This document shows, piece by piece, positions 1-7,165 of a stretch of DNA of 14,579 nt. Each line of letters opens with the position of its first letter. Position 1 is the stretch's first letter. A model generated the notes under the pieces. That model saw nothing but the letters and a program-made list of their open reading frames with translations. It did no database searches and was not told the DNA's origin. Origin of the DNA: WHSM01 sp050701635 (GTDB lineage: Bacteria > Actinomycetota > Actinomycetes > Mycobacteriales > Micromonosporaceae); NCBI GenBank assembly GCA_050701635.1, contig JBOGDF010000115.1:1-14579 (forward strand), in the 5' to 3' direction. Both the position numbers and the translations under genes were made by a program.

Positions 1-664
1 CGATCCGGATCACCCGGTCGGTGTGCACGCTGATGATCGCGCCCATCTTCTGCAGTACGCAGATCAGGTCGATGATCTCGGGCTCGACCGCGGCGTTGCG
101 CAGCTCGGTGACGCCTTCGGCGCGTACGGCGGTGAGCAGCACCTGCTCGGTGGCGCCGACACTCGGGTACGGCAGCGCGAACTTCGTACCGTGCAGCCCG
201 TCCGGTGCGGTCAGGTGCAGCCCGCCAGGGGTCTTCTCGACGGCGGCGCCGAACTCCCGCAGCGCGTTGAGGTGGAAGTCGATCGGGCGGTCGCCGATCC
301 GGCAGCCACCCAGGTCGGGGATGAACGCGTGGCCCAGCCGGTGCAGCAGCGGGCCGCAGAACAGGATCGGGATCCGGCTGGAGCCGGCGTGCACGTTGAT
401 CTCGTCGACGTTGGCGCGCTCGACGTTCGACGGATCGAAGATCAGCTCCTGGTCGGGGCCTTCGGTGACGCGTACGCCGTGCAGCTCCAGCAGGCCGCGT
501 ACCACCTCGACGTCGCGGATCGCCGGCACGTCGTAGAGCCGGCTCTCCGCCTCGCCCAGCAGCGCGGCCACCATCGCCTTGCTGACCAGGTTCTTCGCGC
601 CGCGTACCCGGAGCTCGCCGTGCAGCGGTGCACCACCGTGCACCACCAGTACGTCGTTACTCAT
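1..664 (-). CDS. murA: UDP-N-acetylglucosamine 1-carboxyvinyltransferase (MurA), N-terminal part; runs off the window
   Basis: MurA transfers enolpyruvate from PEP to UDP-GlcNAc, the first committed cytoplasmic step of peptidoglycan synthesis. The 221 visible residues are about half of a usual ~420-450 aa enzyme; the C-terminal half lies beyond base 1. Visible family signatures are RGAKN at residues 21-25 (the substrate-binding Lys-Asn pair, K25 and N26 in the order K-N), GPLLHRLGHAF near 104-114, GGCRIGDRPID at 119-129 with the PEP-binding cysteine C121, and PSVGATEQ at 167-174. The ATG at 664-662 was chosen because AAGGACGG lies just upstream on the minus strand and the protein starts with the expected MSNDVLVVHGG. 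It is divergent from the glycerate kinase gene. The loop carries Cys rather than the Asp known from mycobacterial MurA. The text closely resembles the main Streptomyces MurA as I remember it. Identification is very secure. Confidence 0.96.
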   Translation of the reverse strand, partial: MSNDVLVVHGGAPLHGELRVRGAKNLVSKAMVAALLGEAESRLYDVPAIRDVEVVRGLLELHGVRVTEGPDQELIFDPSNVERANVDEINVHAGSSRIPILFCGPLLHRLGHAFIPDLGGCRIGDRPIDFHLNALREFGAAVEKTPGGLHLTAPDGLHGTKFALPYPSVGATEQVLLTAVRAEGVTELRNAAVEPEIIDLICVLQKMGAIISVHTDRVIRI

Positions 665-864
665 CGCCGTCCTTAGCTGTGGTTCGTGAGTTTGTCGTAC
701 CCCGCCGTGCCACCGGTTGGAACCTCGGCCATACCCGAAAAACGGGCGACCCCGCGCGCCCTGACGTCCGTCGCGAGGATATCCGCCCACGGACCAGGGT
801 GCCTCACTGTGCCAGTTTCGGGCGGGTCGGGGCCAGTCCGGGCACGTCGGGCAGGATGTGGCGG
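665..864. other. Divergent intergenic region murA / glycerate kinase
   Basis: These 200 bases lie between the divergent starts and must hold promoters for both genes, but I cannot place a convincing -35/-10 pair on either strand. Small structures seen: CCCG-AAAAA-CGGG at 734-746, which contains an A5 run unusual for this GC content; GTCCGT at 766-771 pairing with ACGGAC at 789-794 across a 17-nt loop; and the palindrome GGATATCC at 777-784 inside that loop. The plus-strand frame is open through part of this region, but upstream starts would give the kinase an N-terminal extension with no family resemblance. Confidence 0.5.
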
Positions 865-1980
865 ATGCGCGTAGTGATCTGCCCGGACAAGTTCGCCGGT
901 ACGCTTTCCGCCCCCGCTGCGGCTAATGCCATAGCGCAAGGTTGGGCAGCGGTAGCACCCGGTGACGAGCTGGTACGCAAGCCGCTGGCCGACGGCGGCC
1001 CCGGCTTCCTCGATGTGATCTCCGCCGCGGTCGGCGGCGACCGGCTCCCGGTACGCGTCTGCGATCCGCTGGGCCGCCCGGCCGACGGTGAGGTGCTGCT
1101 CACCGGTGACGTCGCGTACGTGGAGAGCGCCCAGGCGTGCGGCCTGCACCTGCTCAGCAGCGCCGAACGCGACCCGAAACGCACCACGTCGTACGGCCTC
1201 GGCCTGCTGCTCGCCGCCGCGGTGGAATCCGGGGCCGCGAAAATCGTGATCGGGCTCGGCGGCTCGGCGACCAACGACGGGGGAGCCGGCATGCTGGCCG
1301 CGCTGGACGCCGCGCCGCTGGACGAATCCGGAATGGCGCTGCCGTACGGGGGCGTGGCGCTGGCGCACTGCGCCGGGCTCGGGGGGCCGCCGCAGCTGCG
1401 CGGTGTCGCGCTGGTCGCCGCCACCGACGTGGACAATCCGCTGACCGGGGTCTCCGGCGCGTCCGCGGTGTTCGGGCCGCAGAAGGGCGCGGACGCCAAC
1501 GACGTACAGCTGCTGGACGCGGCGCTGGAACGCTTCGGCGAGGTGCTGCAGGGCCTGCCGGGCGCACCGCCCGACCTGGCGTCCCTGCCCGGCGCCGGCG
1601 CCGCGGGCGGCATCGGCGCGGCCCTGTACGCCCTCGGCGGCTCTCGGGAGTCCGGGATCGACCTGGTCAGCCGGCTCGCCGGGCTGGACGCCGCGATCGG
1701 CGACGCGGAGCTGGTGATCACCGGCGAAGGCAGCTTCGACTTCCAGTCGCTCCGGGGCAAGGTGGTCGCCGGGGTGGCCGCGGCGGCGCAGGCCCGCGGG
1801 GTGCCGTGCCTGGTGCTCGCCGGTCAGGTCTCGGTGGGGCGTCGCGAGGCGTCGGCCGCCGGCATCGCCGACGCGTACGCCGTCGCCGCGCACGTCGGGA
1901 GCGTCGAGCAGGCGCTGGCCGCCCCGGCGCGCAGCCTCAGCTCGCTCGCCGAACGGGTGGCGCGGCAGTGGTCCCACTGA
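865..1980 (+). CDS. Glycerate 2-kinase, type I (GlxK/GarK family)
   Basis: This enzyme phosphorylates D-glycerate with ATP (2-phosphoglycerate in the characterised type I enzymes), feeding glycerate from glyoxylate, serine or sugar-acid breakdown into glycolysis in the cytoplasm. The 371 residues match the usual 370-385. Family landmarks in order: CPDKFAGTLSA at 6-16, LADGGPGF at 41-48, GLGGSATNDGGAGM at 130-143 (glycine-rich substrate/nucleotide segment), VFGPQKGA at 202-209, GAGAAGGIGA at 243-252 and TGEGSFDFQSLRGK at 286-299. The last is normally TGEG.ID.QT..GK, so this copy is slightly divergent. The ATG at 865 is preferred because AGGA sits 8 nt upstream and the family-typical MRVVICPDKF begins there; an in-frame ATG at 856 has a poorly spaced ribosome site. 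It probably has its own promoter. From memory, M. tuberculosis has a homologue (Rv2205c) in a similar neighbourhood. Confidence 0.9.
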   Translation: MRVVICPDKFAGTLSAPAAANAIAQGWAAVAPGDELVRKPLADGGPGFLDVISAAVGGDRLPVRVCDPLGRPADGEVLLTGDVAYVESAQACGLHLLSSAERDPKRTTSYGLGLLLAAAVESGAAKIVIGLGGSATNDGGAGMLAALDAAPLDESGMALPYGGVALAHCAGLGGPPQLRGVALVAATDVDNPLTGVSGASAVFGPQKGADANDVQLLDAALERFGEVLQGLPGAPPDLASLPGAGAAGGIGAALYALGGSRESGIDLVSRLAGLDAAIGDAELVITGEGSFDFQSLRGKVVAGVAAAAQARGVPCLVLAGQVSVGRREASAAGIADAYAVAAHVGSVEQALAAPARSLSSLAERVARQWSH

Positions 1981-2015
1981 AGGGCCACATAAGCGGACAA
2001 AATTATCAGTAGACC

Positions 2016-2033
2016 ATCTCACACCCGTGAGAT
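2016..2033. promoter_or_regulatory. Perfect 7-bp inverted repeat upstream of erpA (candidate operator or hairpin)
   Basis: ATCTCAC-ACCC-GTGAGAT: two perfect 7-bp arms around a 4-nt centre. It follows directly after an AT-rich run (1989-2014) that stands out in a GC-rich genome. It lies 36 bp after the glycerate kinase stop and about 115 bp before the erpA start. No T-tract follows, so it is not a typical intrinsic terminator; a repressor site or RNA hairpin in the erpA leader is as likely. The bound factor is unknown. Confidence 0.45.
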
Positions 2034-2147
2034 CACGGCCCTGGCGAACCGGTGTGCAACTATGGGGAATGCCGCCCGGGGCGTACGCGTTGGCCCCCGT
2101 TGGATGGGCAACCTGAAGACCCGGCTATCAGCTTCGAGGAGCACCAC

Positions 2148-2522
2148 GTGACCGTTCAGCAGACCAGCGAGACGCAGCCGACCAGCACCGAGGCTCCCAC
2201 CGGCATCGTGCTCAGCGACGCCGCCGCCTCCAAGGTCAAGGCGCTGCTCGAACAGGAAGGCCGCGACGACCTGCGGCTGCGGGTCGCCGTACAGCCGGGT
2301 GGCTGTTCCGGCCTGCGCTACCAGCTGTTCTTCGACGAGCGCTCGCTCGACGGCGACAACGTCACCGACTTCGGCGGCGTCGAGGTCGTGGTGGACCGGA
2401 TGAGCCTGCCGTATCTTTCCGGCGCCTCGATCGACTTCGTCGACCAGATCGACAAGCAGGGTTTCACCATCGACAACCCCAACGCCGGCGGTTCCTGCGC
2501 CTGCGGCGACAGCTTCCACTAG
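2148..2522 (+). CDS. erpA: A-type iron-sulfur cluster carrier/insertion protein (HesB/IscA/ErpA family)
   Basis: A-type carriers accept nascent Fe-S clusters from the Suf machinery and pass them to apo-proteins in the cytoplasm. The 124-aa protein has the three invariant cysteines of the family: C53 in PGGCSG and C117/C119 in the C-terminal SCACGDSF. The conserved core starts near residue 20 (IVLSDAAASKVKALL); the first ~18 residues are a Thr/Ser/Glu-rich tail. The GTG at 2148 is chosen because GAGGA lies 8 nt upstream; an earlier in-frame ATG at 2052 would add 32 residues unlike the family. It stands alone between a probable leader hairpin (2016-2033) and a strong terminator (2556-2591), suggesting its own transcript. 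The exact subfamily (ErpA, IscA or SufA) cannot be settled by reading. A role in supplying the Rieske protein encoded downstream is only inference. Confidence 0.92.
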   Translation: MTVQQTSETQPTSTEAPTGIVLSDAAASKVKALLEQEGRDDLRLRVAVQPGGCSGLRYQLFFDERSLDGDNVTDFGGVEVVVDRMSLPYLSGASIDFVDQIDKQGFTIDNPNAGGSCACGDSFH

Positions 2523-2555
2523 GGGTCCCGGCCCGGCGCCGGGTCTGAGCCACGG

Positions 2556-2591
2556 ACGGCCGCGTACCACCTCACGGGGGTACGCGGCCGT
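2556..2591 (+). terminator. Intrinsic-type terminator hairpin after erpA
   Basis: A 13-bp perfect stem, ACGGCCGCGTACC at 2556-2568 pairing with GGTACGCGGCCGT at 2579-2591, encloses a 10-nt loop. It begins 34 bp after the erpA stop. The T-tract is minimal (TTG), as is common in high-GC actinobacteria. A second, loopless palindrome, CCCGGCGCCGGG, sits just upstream at 2532-2543. Confidence 0.8.
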
Positions 2592-2595
2592 TGCC

Positions 2596-2614
2596 GTTAC
2601 CGGCGACCGGTAAC
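2596..2614. promoter_or_regulatory. 19-bp perfect palindrome upstream of adoK (candidate operator)
   Basis: GTTACCGG-CGA-CCGGTAAC: perfect 8-bp arms around a 3-nt centre, 4 bp after the erpA terminator and 44 bp before the adoK start. Symmetry and a centre-to-centre spacing near one helical turn fit a dimeric regulator. The right arm contains TAACCT (2611-2616), a plausible -10 (TAnnnT), so a bound protein could block transcription, but I see no good -35. The regulator is unknown. Confidence 0.45.
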
Positions 2615-2658
2615 CTGACGGGTCGGCAACCCTCACCTCGAATCAGGGGACACTCCTC

Positions 2659-3636
2659 ATGAAGATCGCCGTGACCGGCTCGATCGCCACCGACCACCTG
2701 ATGCACTTCCCGGGCAAGTTCGGGGAGCAGCTGCTGGCCGACCAGCTCGACAAGGTCTCGCTGTCGTTCCTCGTCGACGACCTGGTGGTACGCCGGGGCG
2801 GCATCGCGCCGAACATCGCGTACGGCATGGCGCAGCTTGGGCTCAGCCCGGTGCTGGTGGGGGCGGTCGGCGCCGACTTCGCCGACTACCGGTCATGGCT
2901 GGAGCGGCATGGTGTGGACTGCGAGTCGGTGCACGTCAGCGAGGTGGCGCACACCGCCCGGTTCGTCTGCACCACCGACGACGAGCTGTGCCAGATCGCG
3001 TCGTTCTACGCCGGCGCGATGTCCGAGGCCCGCAACATCGAGCTGGCGCCGATCGCGCAGCGCTTCGACGGGCTGGACCTGGTGGTGATCAGCCCGAACG
3101 ACCCCGAGGCGATGCTGCGCCACACCGACGAGAGCCGGCAGCGGGGGTACGCCTTCGCCGCGGACCCTTCGCAGCAGATGGCCCGGATGTCCGGCGACGA
3201 GATCCGCCGGCTGGTCGAGGGTGCGGCGTACCTGTTCACCAACGACTACGAAAAGGGCCTGCTGGAGCAGAAGACCGGGCTGTCCGACGCCGAGGTGCTC
3301 GACCAGGTCGGGATCCGGATCACCACGCTCGGCAAGCACGGCGTGGAGATCACCGGCAACCAGATCGAGCGGGTGCACGTACCGGTGGCGGCGGGTGTGG
3401 TGCCGCAGGACCCGACCGGCGTCGGCGACGGCTTCCGGGCCGGGTTCCTGTCGGCGATCAGCTGGGGGCTGTCGCTGGAGCGGGCCGCCCAGGTCGGCAA
3501 CCTGCTCGCCGCGCTGGTGCTGGAGACGGTCGGCCCCCAGGAGTACGCGGTGAAGCCCGAAGAGTTCTGCGCCCGGCTCGGCAAGTCGTACGGCGACGCC
3601 GCCGCCGACGAGGTAGCCGCGCACCTGTCTACGTAA
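2659..3636 (+). CDS. adoK: Adenosine kinase, PfkB/ribokinase family (mycobacterial AdoK type)
   Basis: It phosphorylates adenosine to AMP with ATP, a purine-salvage step in the cytoplasm. The 325-aa protein reads like M. tuberculosis AdoK (Rv2202c): VTGSIATDHLMHFPG at 5-19, KVSLSFLVDDLV at 32-43, VGAVGADFADYR at 67-78, AHTARFVCTTD at 97-107, ASFYAGAMSEARNI at 114-127, FAADPSQQ at 166-173 and YLFTNDYE at 191-198. The PfkB C-terminal signature DPTGVGDGFRAGF occupies 251-263, with D257 as the predicted catalytic base. In the GG motif it has GGIAPNIAYG (48-57). The ATG at 2659 has AGGGGA 8 nt upstream. A preceding palindrome (2596-2614) may control it. Substrate preference for adenosine over other nucleosides or sugars is inferred from similarity. 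It is followed after 81 bp by an ABC importer operon. Confidence 0.9.
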   Translation: MKIAVTGSIATDHLMHFPGKFGEQLLADQLDKVSLSFLVDDLVVRRGGIAPNIAYGMAQLGLSPVLVGAVGADFADYRSWLERHGVDCESVHVSEVAHTARFVCTTDDELCQIASFYAGAMSEARNIELAPIAQRFDGLDLVVISPNDPEAMLRHTDESRQRGYAFAADPSQQMARMSGDEIRRLVEGAAYLFTNDYEKGLLEQKTGLSDAEVLDQVGIRITTLGKHGVEITGNQIERVHVPVAAGVVPQDPTGVGDGFRAGFLSAISWGLSLERAAQVGNLLAALVLETVGPQEYAVKPEEFCARLGKSYGDAAADEVAAHLST

Positions 3637-3656
3637 CACTCGGTGTGAGAACGATC

Positions 3657-3686
3657 TAGTGAAATGGGTCATGGGCGTACTAGCGT
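3657..3686 (+). promoter_or_regulatory. Possible promoter of the ABC importer operon
   Basis: TAGTGA (3657-3662) and TAGCGT (3681-3686, TAnnnT type) are separated by 18 bp, giving a start point roughly 25-30 nt before the ATG at 3718. The region also holds an inverted CTAGT/ACTAG pair (3656-3660 and 3679-3683) flanking a direct ATGGG repeat (3664, 3672), and a small palindrome ACAC-TCG-GTGT at 3636-3646. These are the only visible candidates for control of the importer; the promoter match is weak. Confidence 0.3.
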
Positions 3687-3717
3687 CGGGATAGTCGTCC
3701 TGACGGAGGTGCCTCCC

Positions 3718-5142
3718 ATGACCAACGACGGTTCGTTTCCCGGCATCCTGACCACTGGGCGGACACGGCGTGACGTGCTCCGTACCTCGGGGCTGGTGGT
3801 GCTCGGCTCGGCGCTGGCGAGCGCGTGCGCCGCCGAGGAGACCGGTCCGCCGGGCCCGGGGACCGGCGCTCCCAAGGAGACTTTCGCCGAGCCGAGCAGC
3901 AAGCTGTCGGGCTCGCTGAAGATCCTGATGTGGAGCCACTTCGTACCCAGCCACGACAAGTGGTTCGACAAGTTCGCCAAGGCGTGGGGCGAGAAGGTCG
4001 GCGTCACCGTCACCGTGGACCACATCGACGTGGCGCAGGTCCCGGTCCGGATCGCCGCCGAGATCCAGGCCGGCCAGGGCCACGACCTGGTGCAGTACAT
4101 CGCCCCGCTGTCGCTGTACGAGCCCAGCGTGCTCGACCTCAAGGACGTTACTGAGGAGGCGGTCAAGCGCTGGGGCGAGCAGTTCGAGGTGTGTCGCAAG
4201 TCCAGCTTCAACCCCACCACCGGCAAGTTCTACGCGTACGCCCCGGGCTGGGTGCCCGACCCGGGTGACTACCGCCAGTCGATGTGGAAGGCGGTCGGCC
4301 TGCCGAACGGGCCGTCCAGCTGGGACGAGCTGCTCGAGGGCGGTACGGAGATCAAGAAGACCAAGGGCGTACAGCTCGGTCTCGGCATGTCCCAGGAGAT
4401 CGACTCCAACATGGCCGGCCGCGCGCTGCTGTGGTCCTTCGGTGCGTCCGAGCAGGACGAGAACGGCCAGATCGTGATCAACTCGCCGGAGGCGGTCGAG
4501 GCGGTCGAGTTCATGACCAAGCTGTTCAAGGGCTCGATGACCAACGAGGTGTTCAGCTGGAACGCCGCCTCGAACAACCAGGGGCTGGCCGCCGGGAAGA
4601 TGTCGTACATCCTCAACTCGATCTCGGCGTGGCGTACCGCGCAGGAGGTCAACCCGTCGGTGGCCGACGACATCTTCTTCGTACCGGCGCTGAAGGGTCC
4701 GAAGACGGCGCTCGCCGCGCAGCACGTGATGTACAACTGGATCGTCCCCAGCCACGCCAAGGGCGGGGACGCGGCGAAGGAGTTCCTGCTGCACTACACC
4801 GCGAACTTCGCCTCGGCCACGTACCACTCCAAGCTGTACGACTTCTGCGCCTGGCCGAAGCTCACCCCGCAGCGGGACGCCTGGCTGAAGAAGGACCCGT
4901 TCGGCGCCAAGCCCGCCGACAAGCTCGGCTTCCTCACCGAGGCCACGGAGTGGACCACCAACATCGGCCACCCGGGCCCGGCGAACACCGCCATCGGCGA
5001 GGTGTTCGGCACCTTCGTGATCCCCAACATGTTCGCCCGCGCCGCCCGCGGTGAGGCCTCCCCGAAGCAGGCGGTGGCCGACGCCGAGGCGCAGATGAAG
5101 CCGATATTCGCCAAGTGGCGCAAGCGGGGCCTGGTCGGCTGA
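3718..5142 (+). CDS. ABC transporter substrate-binding protein, family 1 (carbohydrate type), Tat/lipoprotein export
   Basis: This is the extracellular binding component of the importer encoded by the next three genes. The 474-aa protein starts with a twin-arginine motif (TRRDVLR, residues 16-22), a hydrophobic stretch (GLVVLGSALASA, 25-36) and a cysteine at 37 before a Pro/Gly-rich linker. The lipobox (ASAC) lacks the usual -3 Leu, so lipid anchoring is likely but not certain. The mature part (from ~64, GSLKILMWSHFVPSHDKWF) has the family-1 fold pattern: an Ala/Gly-rich AAEIQAGQGHDLVQY near 109-123 and many Trp/Tyr residues suited to sugar stacking. The ATG at 3718 was chosen over an in-frame ATG at 3664 because GGAGGT sits 7 nt upstream and the Tat motif then falls near the N-terminus. 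The substrate cannot be read from sequence; a sugar or polyol is more likely than a nucleoside despite neighbouring adoK. Confidence 0.88.
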   Translation: MTNDGSFPGILTTGRTRRDVLRTSGLVVLGSALASACAAEETGPPGPGTGAPKETFAEPSSKLSGSLKILMWSHFVPSHDKWFDKFAKAWGEKVGVTVTVDHIDVAQVPVRIAAEIQAGQGHDLVQYIAPLSLYEPSVLDLKDVTEEAVKRWGEQFEVCRKSSFNPTTGKFYAYAPGWVPDPGDYRQSMWKAVGLPNGPSSWDELLEGGTEIKKTKGVQLGLGMSQEIDSNMAGRALLWSFGASEQDENGQIVINSPEAVEAVEFMTKLFKGSMTNEVFSWNAASNNQGLAAGKMSYILNSISAWRTAQEVNPSVADDIFFVPALKGPKTALAAQHVMYNWIVPSHAKGGDAAKEFLLHYTANFASATYHSKLYDFCAWPKLTPQRDAWLKKDPFGAKPADKLGFLTEATEWTTNIGHPGPANTAIGEVFGTFVIPNMFARAARGEASPKQAVADAEAQMKPIFAKWRKRGLVG

Positions 5143-5158
5143 GCGGCGGAGAGACGAG

Positions 5159-6211
5159 ATGGCGGTCGTCGAGGTCAAAGACCTTCACAAGGTGTACGAG
5201 GGGGGCCGTGCGCACCGGGTGCACGCCATCAACGGCGTGGATCTGGCCACGGAGGAGGGGGAGTACCTCGTCCTGCTCGGCCCGTCCGGCTGCGGCAAGA
5301 CCACGCTGCTGCGCACGGTCGCGGGGTTGGAGCAGCCGTCCAAGGGTCAGGTGTTCATCGACGGGCACGACGTGACCGGGCTGCCGCCGCGGGCGCGGAA
5401 GATCGCGATGGTGTTCCAGAGCTACGCGCTCTATCCACACAAGACCGTGCTGGGCAACATCGTGTTCCCGCTCAAGGCGGAGAAGATGCGGCCCGACAAG
5501 CGGGAGGAGCGGGCCCGCTGGGCGGCGGAGCTGCTCGGGATCCAGCGGCTGCTCGGCCGTAAACCACGCCAGCTCTCCGGCGGCGAACGGCAGCGGGTGG
5601 CGCTGGCCCGGGCGCTGGTACGCCAGCCCCACGTGTTCCTGCTCGACGAGCCGCTGTCCAATCTGGACGCCAAACTGCGGGCCAGCGCCCGCGACGAGTT
5701 GAAGCGGTTCCAGCAGGAGATCGGCACCACCACCATCTACGTCACCCACGACCAGGTGGAGGCGATGGGGCTGGGCGACCGGATCGCGGTGATGTACGAC
5801 GGCACGATCCGCCAGCTCGGCCACCCGGTCGAGGTGTACGACGATCCCGCCGACACCTTCGTCGCCACCTTCATCGGGTCGCCCCCGATGAATCTGGTGC
5901 CGCGCGAGGGCCAGCTGGTGGGCTTCCGTCCCGAGCACCTGTTGCCGATCGAGTTCGTCGGGGCGGGCCCGGGCCGGGTCGAGGTCGCCGTCGACGTGGA
6001 CCGGATGGAGTACCTCTCCGGCGACCGCCACCTGTACGGCACCGCCACCGGCCTCGGTACGCCGACCCGCGTGGTGGCGCGGCTGCCCGCCACGGTCACC
6101 ACGCCGATCGCGACGGGGGAGCGGCACCAGTTCGCGGTGGCCGAAGACCGGCTGCGGTTCTTCGACGCCGACACCGGGGCGCGTACGGCCCCGATCCGGG
6201 TGGGGCCGTGA
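5159..6211 (+). CDS. ABC transporter ATP-binding protein, MalK/MsmK/UgpC-like
   Basis: It hydrolyses ATP at the inner face of the membrane to drive the importer. The 350-aa protein shows Walker A GPSGCGKTT at 41-49, Q-loop Q87 (VFQSYALYPH), signature LSGGERQR at 139-146, Walker B VFLLDEP at 159-165, D-loop SNLDAKLR at 167-174 and the switch histidine H197 (VTHDQVEAMGL). The segment after ~235 (FIGSPPMNLVP, then GFRPEHLLP) is the MalK-type TOBE/regulatory domain. The total length is near the low end of this subfamily (~350-370). The ATG at 5159 follows GGAGAG and lies 16 bp after the binding-protein stop. Its stop overlaps the next gene's GTG by 4 bp (GTGA), indicating translational coupling. 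Some MalK-like ATPases serve several importers, but this one is encoded with its own permeases. Confidence 0.93.
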   Translation: MAVVEVKDLHKVYEGGRAHRVHAINGVDLATEEGEYLVLLGPSGCGKTTLLRTVAGLEQPSKGQVFIDGHDVTGLPPRARKIAMVFQSYALYPHKTVLGNIVFPLKAEKMRPDKREERARWAAELLGIQRLLGRKPRQLSGGERQRVALARALVRQPHVFLLDEPLSNLDAKLRASARDELKRFQQEIGTTTIYVTHDQVEAMGLGDRIAVMYDGTIRQLGHPVEVYDDPADTFVATFIGSPPMNLVPREGQLVGFRPEHLLPIEFVGAGPGRVEVAVDVDRMEYLSGDRHLYGTATGLGTPTRVVARLPATVTTPIATGERHQFAVAEDRLRFFDADTGARTAPIRVGP

Positions 6212-7164
6212 CCGGCCCGCAGCGGCAGGGCGTGACCGGGTCGCAGCCCGGGCAGCGGCGGCTGGCGGACAACGAGGGGTTCCTGGCCTGGGTGATGCTG
6301 CTGCCGTCGGTGTGCTACATCCTGGCGCTGGTGGGGGTCCCGTTCCTGGTCGCGATCGCGTTCAGCTTCTCCGACGTCACCGCCGGCGACCCCTCGTACG
6401 ACTGGGTCGGGTGGGCCAACTTCCAGGCGATCTTCGCCGACGGCGTGTTCTGGCGCTCGGTGGGCAACACCTTCCTGTTCACCGTGGCCTCGATGGTGCT
6501 GATCGTGCTGTTCGGCAAGGTGCTGGCGAACATCCTGGTGGCCGACTTCTGCGGCAAGTGGCTGGTGCGGTTCCTGGTGCTGCTGCCCTGGACCACGCCG
6601 GTGGCGCTGGGCTCGATCTCGTGGTTGTGGCTGCTCGACTCGATCTACTCGCCGATCGACTGGGTGCTGCGCCAGCTCGGCCTGCTGGGCAGGCCCGGCG
6701 CGCTGTTCGGCGCCGAGACCAACATGTTCTGGCTGGGCGAGCCGGCGCTGGCGATGTCGTCGGTGATCGCGGTGCACGTCTGGCGGCTCACCCCGCTCTC
6801 CGCGGTGATCATGATGGCCGGCCTGGTGGCGATCCCGCGGGACATCGACGAGGCGGCCAGGGTCGACGGTGCCGGGTACTGGCGCCGGATGTTCGAGGTC
6901 ACCATCCCGCTGGTGCTGCCGGTGGCGGCGGTGGCCGCGCTGTTCGGCGCGATCCTCACCTTCACCGACATGGCGGTGGTCGCCGTACTCACCCGGGGCG
7001 GGCCGACACATTCCACCGAGGTGCTGGCGAGCTGGGCGTTCACCAAGGGGATCGGCGGGGGCGACATCGGGGAGGGCGCGGCGATCGCGCTGTTCCTGTT
7101 CCCGGTGCTGCTGGCCGCCGCGATCGCGATCCTCCGCTCGGTACGCCGCGTGGAGGTGATGTGA
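6208..7164 (+). CDS. ABC transporter permease, MalF/UgpA-like (binding-protein-dependent inner membrane component)
   Basis: This is one half of the membrane channel. The 318-aa protein has about six predicted membrane segments, roughly at residues 27-55, 86-112, 118-143, 180-206, 232-256 and 289-310. It carries the cytoplasmic EAA loop that docks on the ATPase: DEAARVDGAGYWRRMFEVTI at 214-233, ending in PLVLP. The first ~22 residues are hydrophilic and basic. The GTG start at 6208 overlaps the ATPase stop and is preceded by a G-rich GGGTGGGG; no better start exists because the membrane part begins soon after. The next gene starts 1 bp after its stop. The family is secure; the substrate is unknown. 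Confidence 0.92.
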   Translation: MTGPQRQGVTGSQPGQRRLADNEGFLAWVMLLPSVCYILALVGVPFLVAIAFSFSDVTAGDPSYDWVGWANFQAIFADGVFWRSVGNTFLFTVASMVLIVLFGKVLANILVADFCGKWLVRFLVLLPWTTPVALGSISWLWLLDSIYSPIDWVLRQLGLLGRPGALFGAETNMFWLGEPALAMSSVIAVHVWRLTPLSAVIMMAGLVAIPRDIDEAARVDGAGYWRRMFEVTIPLVLPVAAVAALFGAILTFTDMAVVAVLTRGGPTHSTEVLASWAFTKGIGGGDIGEGAAIALFLFPVLLAAAIAILRSVRRVEVM

Positions 7165-7165
7165 G

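Noticed and set aside
673..2022. 449-codon minus-strand open frame opposite glycerate kinase
   Set aside because: Low-complexity Arg/Gly/Ala-rich product with no motif; the plus-strand frame has all glycerate kinase motifs.
2532..2543. CCCGGCGCCGGG palindrome after erpA as a terminator
   Set aside because: It has no loop room and lies just before a much stronger 13-bp hairpin; self-complementary GC words are frequent in this DNA.
2893..5178. 761-codon open frame on the minus strand opposite adoK and the binding-protein gene
   Set aside because: It lies antisense to two clearly recognisable proteins, is rich in Arg, Leu, Gly, Val and His without domain pattern, and reflects the long open shadow frames of GC-rich codon use.
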